Of a DNA stretch of 8,863 nucleotides, positions 1 through 7,469 are shown piece by piece (within the stretch, counting starts at the first letter, position 1; every line of letters begins with the position of its first letter). The stretch covers positions 1-8,863 of the forward strand of contig JAHWJJ010000168.1 of NCBI GenBank assembly GCA_019348475.1, given 5' to 3'. The notes under the pieces were generated by a model. It worked only from the letters and a program-made list of their open reading frames with translations, ran no database searches and was not told where the DNA came from. Source of the stretch: Gemmatimonadota bacterium (GTDB taxonomy: Bacteria; Gemmatimonadota; Gemmatimonadetes; Longimicrobiales; Longimicrobiaceae). The position numbers and the translations under genes were made by a program.

Positions 1-723
1 ACCATCCCCATCCGCCCGTACGCCTTTGCGGTGCTCCCCGAATCGGACCGGGTGGTCACCACCAGCGCCGCGATGATGGAGCACAGCAGCGCGGACGTGG
101 TGCAGATCTGGCGGCTGTCGGACCTCGCGCTGCTCCGCACGCTGGCCGTGCCCCCCGCCCGGCGAAGGGACGGCGGCGTGCTGCAGAACGGGCACGAGCT
201 TCCCTTCGAGCCGCGCGTGATGCCGGACGGCAGCGTGCTGCTGAACGCGTTCGGGTGCGGCCTGTATCACCTGACGGGCATCGCCACGGACGCGCCGCGG
301 CTCCAGAACGTCTACACGGTCCAGGTCAGCGGCGTGCCGGGGGACCGCAGGGCCGGCTGCGGGGTTCCGGTGGTGGTCGGCCACTACTGGGTGATGCCGG
401 TGGGCCGGATGAACATGCTGGTGACCCTGGACGTGCGGGACCCCGCGCGTCCCGTGGAGGTTTCGCGGCTGGTGGCGGATACCCTCTTCAGGCCGCACTG
501 GCTGGCGAAGGACCCGGGCTCGCACCGGCTGATCGTGGGCGCGGAAACCAGCGGCGAGGAGCGCATGCTCATGGCGCTGGTAGATCCCGCCACCGGGCGC
601 CTTTCGTGGGACGAGTCGTTCCGGTCGCCGGACGGCAGCCTGGGCGTGAGCTTCCGCCGTGAGCGCTGGCCGCACGGCGACACCGGCGAGGCCTTCGGGC
701 ACGCGGCGCTCTTCCGGCCCTGA
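1..723 (+). CDS. SBP56-like (selenium-binding/methanethiol oxidase superfamily) beta-propeller protein, 5'-partial
   Basis: The frame is open from base 1 to the TGA at 721-723, giving 240 visible codons; the true start lies left of the window. A GTG at base 31 is in frame but has coding sequence before it (TIPIRPYAFA), so it is unlikely to be the start. The protein shows repeated beta-propeller-type strands with Asp-Pro-Ala turns (DVRDPARPVEVSRL, DPATGRLSWDE), and the segments RPYAFAVLPESDRVVTTSA, DVVQIWRLSDL, FRPHWLAKDP and the C-terminal WPHGDTGEAFGHAALF. That arrangement recalls SBP56-related proteins, which bind metal or selenium and, in characterised members, oxidise methanethiol. Two cysteines (GCGLYHL and RAGCGVP) are visible. 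No membrane segment is seen in this part; whether there is a signal peptide cannot be told. The alternative is a generic YncE/LVIVD-type propeller. Confidence in a propeller is fair, in the exact family moderate, and substrate is unknown. Confidence 0.6.
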   Translation, partial: TIPIRPYAFAVLPESDRVVTTSAAMMEHSSADVVQIWRLSDLALLRTLAVPPARRRDGGVLQNGHELPFEPRVMPDGSVLLNAFGCGLYHLTGIATDAPRLQNVYTVQVSGVPGDRRAGCGVPVVVGHYWVMPVGRMNMLVTLDVRDPARPVEVSRLVADTLFRPHWLAKDPGSHRLIVGAETSGEERMLMALVDPATGRLSWDESFRSPDGSLGVSFRRERWPHGDTGEAFGHAALFRP

Positions 724-729
724 GCACGA

Positions 730-745
730 CCCCCGCAGTCGGGGG
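730..745. terminator. Short GC hairpin just after the propeller gene stop; possible terminator
   Basis: Six bases after the TGA, cccccg (730-735) and cggggg (740-745) form a perfect 6-bp stem around the 4-base loop cagt. The position suits a transcription terminator for the upstream gene, but no T-run follows, so it is not a canonical intrinsic terminator. The rest of the gap to 894 holds a C-rich stretch and a purine-rich stretch (about 785-815) and no gene I can support. Confidence 0.3.
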
Positions 746-894
746 CACCCACCCACCCGTCCGGCGCCCGCGCACCCTCCCACGAAGGTAAAAGAGCGGG
801 AGGAGGGCGGACGTGGCGGAGAGCGCGTCGACACCGGGGCCAGCATGTTCCCGCTCAGCGTCGCATCCGTCTCCCACCCGATGCATGGTTCATC

Positions 895-1671
895 GTGTTC
901 GGATTCCTGAAGAAGCGCCGCCGCGAGCGTATCCGCGCCCAGCCGTTTCCGCCGGAATGGCTGCAGATCATCCAGCGCAACGTACCCATGTACGCCCGCC
1001 TCTCGGAACGCGACCGGGACGAGCTGCTCCGCCGGGTGCTGGTGTTCATCGCCGAAAAGAACTTCGAGGGCGCGGGCGGGCTGCAGATGACGGACGAGGT
1101 GCGCGTCACGATCGCCGCCCAGGCGTGCATCCTTCTGCTGCGCCTGGACGATGACGACTACTATCCCGGGCTCAGGTCCATCGTGGTGTATCCGGCCGCG
1201 TACAGGGTGCCGCGGAAGGAGAGGACCGGCGAGGTCGTGCGAGAGGGCGACGCGGTGCACCTGGGGGAGTCGTGGGGCCACGGCGCGGTGGTGCTGTCGT
1301 GGAACAGCGCCCGCCGCGGCGCCGCGGACCCGCGCGACGGCAAGAACGTGATCCTGCACGAGTTCGCGCACCAGCTGGACCAGGAAGACGGCGCCGCCGA
1401 CGGCACGCCGGAGCTGGACCGCCTGGCGTTCTATGCGCCGTGGGCCAGGGTGCTCAGCGAGCACTATCTGGCGTTGCGCAAGGCGGCGCGCACCGGCCGC
1501 AAGACGCTGCTGGACCACTACGGCGCGACCAACGAGGCCGAGTTCTTTGCCGTCGCCAGCGAGTGCTTCTTCGAGCGCCCGGTGCAGCTTCGCACGCGTC
1601 ACCCTGAACTGTACGACGAGCTTTCCCGCTACTACGGCCAGGACCCGGCGAAAGACATGCGCCCGGTGTGA
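895..1671 (+). CDS. mtfA: MtfA-type zinc-dependent peptidase (M90 family)
   Basis: This is a complete 258-residue protein, close to the usual MtfA length. The zinc peptidase motif HEFAH lies at residues 155-159 (H155 and H159 as zinc ligands, E156 as catalytic base). The downstream NEAEFFAVASECFFE (213-227) supplies the expected third ligand, E216 by analogy with E. coli MtfA. The N-terminus, a basic FGFLKKRRRERIRAQPFPPEWLQII with PPEW at 19-22, is typical of the family and supports the GTG at 895; the ATGs at 881 and 885 are out of frame. No good Shine-Dalgarno sequence precedes it. There is no signal peptide or membrane span, so it is cytoplasmic. In E. coli, MtfA binds and inactivates the glucose repressor Mlc and has aminopeptidase activity; no Mlc or PTS gene is visible here, so that role should not be carried over. 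It is separated by 171 bp from the gene before and 126 bp from the kinase after, so probably its own transcription unit. Confidence 0.93.
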   Translation: MFGFLKKRRRERIRAQPFPPEWLQIIQRNVPMYARLSERDRDELLRRVLVFIAEKNFEGAGGLQMTDEVRVTIAAQACILLLRLDDDDYYPGLRSIVVYPAAYRVPRKERTGEVVREGDAVHLGESWGHGAVVLSWNSARRGAADPRDGKNVILHEFAHQLDQEDGAADGTPELDRLAFYAPWARVLSEHYLALRKAARTGRKTLLDHYGATNEAEFFAVASECFFERPVQLRTRHPELYDELSRYYGQDPAKDMRPV

Positions 1672-1797
1672 CCCGGATGGCGCGTGGCGCAGCGCTTCCG
1701 CGATCCAGCTCCGACGGCTCTCCACGCCGGGTCGCCGGCGATTGCGACGTGGATGTGAGAACCCGGATTGGCCTGCGTCGTGCAGCGCCGCCGGCCC

Positions 1798-3699
1798 ATG
1801 CGGCCGGACGAATCCACCGATCGACAGTCAGCACAGGACCTGCGCGCCGAGGCTTCCGCGGGTGCGCCCGATCCGGACGCCACCGGGTCCGCCGCGCCCC
1901 CGCCCGGAGACCGCGGCGCCCCGGGACGCGAGACGCAAGAGCGGCAAGCCGCCGCGCGCCGCGGTGAGGCCCGCGCGCGCGAGCGCGCCGGGGGAAGCGC
2001 CGCGCCGCGCGACCCGTACAGCGGCCTGGCGCGGCCGGGCGTGGCGCATCAAGCCTTCGCGGCGCTCGCCGAGAACGTGCGCGACTACGCCATCTTCCTC
2101 CTGGACCCGGACGGGATCATCACCTTCTGGGGCGAGGGCGCGCGGCTCATCAAGTGGTGGACCAAGGATCAGGCCGAGGGCGCACACCTGCGCCTGCTGT
2201 ACCCGGACGGCGGCGGCGAGGACGGCACGGCCGAGGCGCACCTGCAGTGCTCCGCCGAAACCGGCGAGTACACGGGCGAGGGCCACCGCATCCGGAGCGA
2301 CGGGTCCACCTTCTGGGCCGGGCTCACGCTGACCGCGCTGCGCGACGCGGACGGCACGCTGCTCGGGTTCGCCAAGGTCACGCGCGACCTGACGGCGCAG
2401 CGGGCCACCGAGTCGGCGCGCAGGGCCGCGCTCGAGGCCGCGGAAGAGGCCAGCCGGCTCAAGAGCCTGTTCCTGGCCACCATGTCGCACGAGATCCGCA
2501 CGCCGCTGAACGCGATCATGGCGTACACGGACCTGCTGGCGATGGAGATGGCCGGTCCGCTGACCCAGGCGCAGCACGAGCAGCTGGGAAGGATCCGCTC
2601 CAGCAGCCAGCACCTGCTCGGCATCATCGACGACGTGCTGGACCTGTCCCGCATCGAATCCGGCCGCATGACCACCGGACGCGCCAGGCTGCGCGTGGGG
2701 ACGATGGTCTCTGAGGCGCTGGTCCTGGTGGAGCCGCAGGCGGCGTCGCGGCGCGTGGACATGGTGAACGCCGTCTCCGGGTTCGCCACCGACCACCAGT
2801 GCTGGGGCGACGCCGAGCGGGTGCGGCAGATCTTGGTGAACCTGCTGAGCAACGCCGTCAAGTTCACCGATCCGGGCGGCCGGATCACCGTCAGCGCGGG
2901 GACCGCGGCCGACGCGCCCCCCGGCTCCGAGGTGGAGGGGCCCGGCCCCTGGGTGTACTTCCGCGTGGAAGACACGGGACGGGGAATCCCCCCCGAGCGG
3001 ATGGTTGCCATCTTCGAGCCGTTCGTGCAGGCGGACATGGCGCTCACGCGGCAGCACGGCGGGGCCGGGCTGGGCCTGGCCATCAGCCGGCGCCTGGCAC
3101 GGCTGATGGGGGGCGGCCTGACCGCGCGCAGCCAGGTGGGGGTCGGCTCCACCTTCTTTCTCTGGCTGCCGGCCGCCCCCGACCAGGAGGCCGTGCCGGC
3201 GCCGCGGATGGAAGCCGCCGCCCGCGACGGCATCCTGCACGAGCTCAGGGACGCCGTCCTGTCCGATCTGGAGCGCATCCTCCACGCGTACGTCGCGCGC
3301 CTCCGCGGCGATCCGGCCGTCCCCGGCGCTCGCGCGCTCTCCGAGCAGGAGCTGGAGGACCACCTGGCGAGCTTTCTATCGGACCTCGCCCTGACGGTCG
3401 GGGCGATGGACCTGGCCGCCGGCGGCGACTCACCGATACTCCGCGACGCGACGGCCATCCAGCGCGTGATCGCCGACCGCCACGGCCAGCAGCGTGCCCG
3501 CCTGGGGTGGACCGAGGACGAGATCCGGCGCGAGTTCCAGATCCTGCGCGAAGAGCTCTCCGCGGCGGTGCGGCGCCGCGTGCGGCGCCCGCGCGACGCC
3601 GAAGTGGGCGAGGCGATCGGCATCCTTGAAGAGTCCCTGGCCGCCGCGGAGAGCATCAGCCTGCAGAGCCACCGCGCCGAGGCGGAAACGCCATCCTGA
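1798..3699 (+). CDS. Soluble PAS-HisKA-HATPase sensor histidine kinase with C-terminal RsbRD_N-like domain
   Basis: Taken from the ATG at 1798, this is 633 residues; in-frame TTG (1768) and GTG (1780) starts would add 10 or 6, and none has a clear ribosome binding site. Residues 1-80 are rich in Pro, Ala, Arg and Asp and look disordered. A PAS domain spans about 88-200 (ENVRDYAIFLLDPDGIITFW to GFAKVTRDLTAQ). A short helical linker leads to HisKA with MSHEIRTPLN, where H231 is the phospho-acceptor. The catalytic domain carries the N box QILVNLLSNAVKFT (N352), the G1 box DTGRGI (392-397), the F box FEPF (406-409) and the G2 box GGAGLGLAI (421-429), so it should be active. After the kinase core ends (about 460) comes a helical region of some 165 residues, with ILHAYVARLR and RHGQQRARLGWTEDEIRREFQILREEL, resembling the RsbRD N-terminal sensor domain. 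No transmembrane segment is seen, so the signal is probably sensed in the cytoplasm. No response regulator lies in the window. The kinase assignment is firm; the C-terminal domain is an inference. Confidence 0.95.
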   Translation: MRPDESTDRQSAQDLRAEASAGAPDPDATGSAAPPPGDRGAPGRETQERQAAARRGEARARERAGGSAAPRDPYSGLARPGVAHQAFAALAENVRDYAIFLLDPDGIITFWGEGARLIKWWTKDQAEGAHLRLLYPDGGGEDGTAEAHLQCSAETGEYTGEGHRIRSDGSTFWAGLTLTALRDADGTLLGFAKVTRDLTAQRATESARRAALEAAEEASRLKSLFLATMSHEIRTPLNAIMAYTDLLAMEMAGPLTQAQHEQLGRIRSSSQHLLGIIDDVLDLSRIESGRMTTGRARLRVGTMVSEALVLVEPQAASRRVDMVNAVSGFATDHQCWGDAERVRQILVNLLSNAVKFTDPGGRITVSAGTAADAPPGSEVEGPGPWVYFRVEDTGRGIPPERMVAIFEPFVQADMALTRQHGGAGLGLAISRRLARLMGGGLTARSQVGVGSTFFLWLPAAPDQEAVPAPRMEAAARDGILHELRDAVLSDLERILHAYVARLRGDPAVPGARALSEQELEDHLASFLSDLALTVGAMDLAAGGDSPILRDATAIQRVIADRHGQQRARLGWTEDEIRREFQILREELSAAVRRRVRRPRDAEVGEAIGILEESLAAAESISLQSHRAEAETPS

Positions 3700-3780
3700 G
3701 GACGCGCACGCGCCGAACCTCAAAGCGCATTTTGCTGGCCCGTCCACCGGGCGCACCGGGTGGGGATGAAAGGCAGTTCA

Positions 3781-3808
3781 ACCTCCCCCAGGGGTTTTTG
3801 GGGGAGGT
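3781..3808. repeat. Perfect palindrome, 10-bp stem; REP-like element or terminator hairpin
   Basis: The arm acctccccca (3781-3790) is exactly complementary to tgggggaggt (3799-3808), with the 8-base loop ggggtttt. It sits 81 bp after the kinase stop, in a 291-bp gap (3700-3990) with no supportable gene. The run of T lies in the loop and not after the stem, so a classical intrinsic terminator is not a clean fit. G-rich sequence continues to about 3835 (gcggagggggc). It could end kinase transcription, or be one copy of an interspersed palindromic repeat; only one copy is in the window. Confidence 0.6.
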
Positions 3809-3933
3809 GCGAGCCTCGGCGAGCGGAGGGGGCGCGGCGCGGAGCCTGCCACACCTGCTGAACGCCTGCCCGCAGTCCATCGCTCCATCCATCACTCCAG
3901 CGGCTGGCCTGCGTTTTGATCCCGCCTGCGCAC

Positions 3934-3957
3934 TCACCGGCGCCGCGGTACCGGTGA
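3934..3957. promoter_or_regulatory. Inverted repeat upstream of ddl; possible operator or leader hairpin
   Basis: The sequence tcaccgg (3934-3940) is perfectly complementary to ccggtga (3951-3957) across a 10-base spacer, ending 33 bases before the ddl ATG. Its placement suits a regulator site or a leader-RNA hairpin. I cannot name a binding protein, and in DNA this GC-rich a 7-bp arm can occur by chance. No convincing -35/-10 pair was seen around it. Confidence 0.25.
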
Positions 3958-5040
<1,083 letters not shown>

Positions 5041-5054
5041 CGGCGCCCCCCGTC

Positions 5055-5083
5055 CTGGCGCGCGCGTCCGGCGGGTTTAGCTT
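5055..5083 (+). promoter_or_regulatory. Weak candidate promoter for the Mo oxidoreductase gene
   Basis: In the 160-bp gap after ddl, tagctt (5078-5083) matches the TAnnnT core of a sigma-70 -10 box, and ctggcg (5055-5060) lies 17 bases upstream with three matches to TTGACA. Transcription from here would leave a leader of roughly 110 bases before the GTG at 5201. The match is poor on its own; the position in a gene-free gap is the main support. Confidence 0.2.
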
Positions 5084-5200
5084 CCCTCCATCACCTGCGC
5101 TACGGGTGAACGATGCGCGTGATCGACGGCATCACCGCCTGCCCGTGCAGCGGATGATCGGCGCGCGCGGCGCCGCCTTCGCCAACGCCTCCAGCAGATC

Positions 5201-7309
5201 GTGATTCAACGCGGCGCTCTTCCCCTCATCCGGACCGGCATCGTGCGCGGGGCGTGCCCGCACGACTGCCCCGACACGTGCGCCATGCTGGTGCACGTGC
5301 GCGACGGCCGCGCCGTGCGCGTGCAGGGCGACCCCGACCACCCGGTGACGCAGGGGTTCCTGTGCACCAAGGTGAACCGCTACGTGGAGCGCACCTACCA
5401 CGCGGACCGGCTCACCGTCCCCCTGCGCCGCGTGGGGGCGAAGGGCGAGGGGCGCTTCGAGCCGGCCACCTGGGACCAGGCGCTGGACGAGATCGCGCGG
5501 CGGCTGAACGAGATCCGCCGGGGACCGCACGGTCCCCAGGCCATCCTCCCCTACTCGTATTCCGGCACCCTGGGCAAGGTGCAGAACGAGTCCATGGACC
5601 GGCGCTTCTTTCACCGCATCGGGGCCAGCCTGCTGGACCGCACCATCTGCGCGGCCGCCGGCAGCGTGGGGTGGGGCGTGACGTACGGCGACCGGATGGG
5701 CCCCAGCCCGGTGGAGGCGGAGCACGCGCGCCTGGTCCTGCTCTGGGGCACCAACACCCTCACCAGCAACCCGCACCTGTGGCCGGCGCTGCGCCGCGCG
5801 CGGGAGCGGGGGGCGCGCATCGTCGCCATCGACCCCATCCGCACGCGCACCGCCGCGCAATGCGACGAGCACCTGGCCATCCGCCCCGGCACCGACGCCG
5901 CGCTGGCGCTGGGGATGATGCACGTCATCTTCCGCGACGGCCTGCACGACGCGGAGTACCTGCGCGACCACACCGTCGGCTGGGAGGCGCTGCGCGAGCG
6001 CGCGGCGGAATGGACGCCGGCGCGCACCGCGGAAGTGACGGGGCTTCCGGCGGAGCGCATCGAGTCGCTGGCGCGCGAATACGCGACCACGCGGCCCACC
6101 TTCATCCGCCTGAACTACGGGCTGCAGCGGCACGCGGGGGGTGGGATGGCGGTGCGCACCCTCTCCATCCTTCCCGCCGTCACCGGCGCGTGGCGCGACC
6201 TGGGCGGGGGCGCCACCCTCTCCACCGGCGGCGCCTTCAAGCTGAACCACGGGGCGCTGCAGCGGCCGGACTGGATCGCGCCCGGCACGCGCACCATCAA
6301 CATGATCCGCCTGGGCGAGGCGCTCACGCGGCCGGACGCGGGGGTGGGCGGGCCTCCGGTGCAGGCGCTGGTGGTGTACAACTCCAACCCCGCCGCCGTC
6401 GCGCCGGACCTGGGGCAGGTGCGGCAGGGGCTGCTGCGCGAGGACCTGTTCACCGTGGTGATGGAGCACTTCGTCACCGACACCGCGCGCTACGCCGACT
6501 GGGTGCTCCCCGCGACCACGCAGCTGGAGCACTGGGACGTCCACAGCGCGTACGGGCACCTGTACCTTACGCTCAACCGCCCCTCCATCGCCCCCGTGGG
6601 CCAGTCGCTGCCCAACACGGAGATCTTCCGGCGGCTGGCGGCGCGGATGGGGCTGGACGACCCGGCGCTGCGGGACGACGACGTGACGCTCATCCGCCAG
6701 GCACTCGATTCCTCGCACCCGTGGCTGGAGGGGATCACCTTAGAACGGCTGCTGGAGGAGGGATGGGTGCGGCTGAACGTGCCGGAGGACTATCGCCCGT
6801 ACGCCGATCCGCGCCCCAGCACGCCCACGGGAAAAATCCAGATCGTGGCGCCGGAGCTGGAGGCGCTGGGGCTGGATCCGCTCCCCACGTACACGCCGCC
6901 CGCGGAGAGCGCGGACGGGGACCCGGCGCTCGCCGCGCGCTTTCCGCTGATGCTGCTGTCCCCGCCGGAGCACCCGTTCATGAACAGCACCTTCGCGAAC
7001 GTGCCGCCGCTGGCGCGCGCCGCGGGAGATGCCAGGCTGCTGCTGCACCCCAACGAGGCCGCCGTACGCGGCATCCGCGCGGACGACCGCGTGCGCTGCT
7101 GGAACGACCGCGGCCACTTCTTCGGCCGCGCGGTGGTGACCGAAGACGTGCGGCCCGGCGTGGCCGTGAGCTACGGCGTGCGCTGGGCCGTGCGTTCGGA
7201 GGACGGCCTGACCGTGAACGACACCACCTCGCAGCGCGAAACCGACATGGGCGCCGGCGCCACCTTCTACGACAACGCCGTCGAGGTGGAGCCCGCCGCG
7301 CCCGCGTGA
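5201..7309 (+). CDS. Molybdopterin (bis-MGD) oxidoreductase, single large subunit with [4Fe-4S] motif
   Basis: A 702-residue member of the DMSO reductase/formate dehydrogenase-like superfamily (COG0243 type). Near the N-terminus the cysteines C19-x3-C23-x3-C27-x27-C55 (CPHDCPDTCAML to GFLCTKVNR) form the [4Fe-4S] site. The Mo-bis-MGD domains follow: LLWGTNTLTSNPHLW (180-194), VAIDPIRTRTA (208-218), LAIRPGTDAALALGMMHVI (225-243), VVYNSNPAA (391-399), TDTARYADWVLPATTQLEHWD (426-446), and the C-terminal cap from about 580 (FPLMLLSPPEHPFMNSTFAN, LHPNEAAVRGI, VNDTTSQRETDMG). C150 in RTICAAAG lies where the molybdenum ligand is expected. No twin-arginine signal is present, so it should be cytoplasmic. 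No iron-sulfur or membrane partner gene is nearby, and the substrate cannot be told. The GTG at 5201 lacks a clear ribosome binding site; the in-frame GTG at 5243 is a possible shorter start that still keeps all four cysteines. Confidence 0.93.
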   Translation: MIQRGALPLIRTGIVRGACPHDCPDTCAMLVHVRDGRAVRVQGDPDHPVTQGFLCTKVNRYVERTYHADRLTVPLRRVGAKGEGRFEPATWDQALDEIARRLNEIRRGPHGPQAILPYSYSGTLGKVQNESMDRRFFHRIGASLLDRTICAAAGSVGWGVTYGDRMGPSPVEAEHARLVLLWGTNTLTSNPHLWPALRRARERGARIVAIDPIRTRTAAQCDEHLAIRPGTDAALALGMMHVIFRDGLHDAEYLRDHTVGWEALRERAAEWTPARTAEVTGLPAERIESLAREYATTRPTFIRLNYGLQRHAGGGMAVRTLSILPAVTGAWRDLGGGATLSTGGAFKLNHGALQRPDWIAPGTRTINMIRLGEALTRPDAGVGGPPVQALVVYNSNPAAVAPDLGQVRQGLLREDLFTVVMEHFVTDTARYADWVLPATTQLEHWDVHSAYGHLYLTLNRPSIAPVGQSLPNTEIFRRLAARMGLDDPALRDDDVTLIRQALDSSHPWLEGITLERLLEEGWVRLNVPEDYRPYADPRPSTPTGKIQIVAPELEALGLDPLPTYTPPAESADGDPALAARFPLMLLSPPEHPFMNSTFANVPPLARAAGDARLLLHPNEAAVRGIRADDRVRCWNDRGHFFGRAVVTEDVRPGVAVSYGVRWAVRSEDGLTVNDTTSQRETDMGAGATFYDNAVEVEPAAPA

Positions 7310-7327
7310 CGGGGCCCGGGCGACGGC

Positions 7328-7384
7328 GAGTGCGACCCGTGGCAGGACCTCAACTGGTGCAAAGACCCCGGCGAGGGGCCGTGC
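7328..7384 (+). pseudogene. Cys/Trp/Asp-rich peptide-like fragment without a start codon (possible gene remnant)
   Basis: Beginning 18 bases after the Mo-enzyme stop and in the same frame, the bases read ECDPWQDLNWCKDPGEGPC. That is three cysteines spaced 8 and 7 residues apart, two tryptophans and four aspartates, quite unlike the Arg/Ala/Gly-rich nonsense typical of non-coding frames in this DNA. The frame stays open to about 7540, but there is no ATG, GTG or TTG between 7310 and 7328, so it has no start of its own. It may be a remnant of a small Cys-rich peptide gene, or chance. I do not recognise a family with certainty. Confidence 0.25.
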
Positions 7385-7417
7385 CATCGCCCCATCCACA
7401 CGATCACGCCGGCCCGA

Positions 7418-7467
7418 CCCGAGGCGTCGAACTCCGTCGACACCGCAGTGAGGTGCGAACCCTCGGG
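7418..7467. terminator. Candidate structured region between convergent genes
   Basis: Within the 160-bp gap between two facing stop codons, cccgagg (7418-7424) pairs with cctcggg (7461-7467), and gtcga (7426-7430) pairs with tcgac (7437-7441) inside it. Such nested stems between convergent genes could end transcription from both sides. No T-run accompanies either stem and the outer loop is long, so support is weak. Confidence 0.22.
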
Positions 7468-7469
7468 CG

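Noticed and set aside
776..803. cctccc/gggagg inverted repeat before mtfA.
   Set aside because: It has a 16-base loop and only six bases per arm in low-complexity C- and G-rich sequence; chance pairing is likely.
813..1154. A 113-residue plus frame spanning the gap before mtfA.
   Set aside because: It overlaps the N-terminal half of mtfA in the wrong frame, is Arg/Pro-rich, and shows no domain or ribosome binding site.
1743..1771. TTGCGA followed 17 bases later by ggattg, as a promoter for the kinase gene.
   Set aside because: The -35-like hexamer is decent but the -10 position has almost no match to TATAAT, so I do not call a promoter.
1828..3363. A 511-residue open frame on the minus strand opposite the kinase gene, plus a 495-residue one in another minus frame (2169-3656).
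   Set aside because: Both lie antisense to a gene with complete kinase motifs. Their translations are Arg/Gly/His- or Ser/Arg-rich with no recognisable domain, as expected when stop codons are rare in GC-rich DNA.
5132..6718. A 528-residue minus-strand frame opposite the Mo oxidoreductase.
   Set aside because: Its composition (His/Val/Arg/Gly-rich, no domain) is that of the complement of a GC-rich gene. Only its last 30 or so residues lie outside the Mo gene; those are noted as a separate weak observation.
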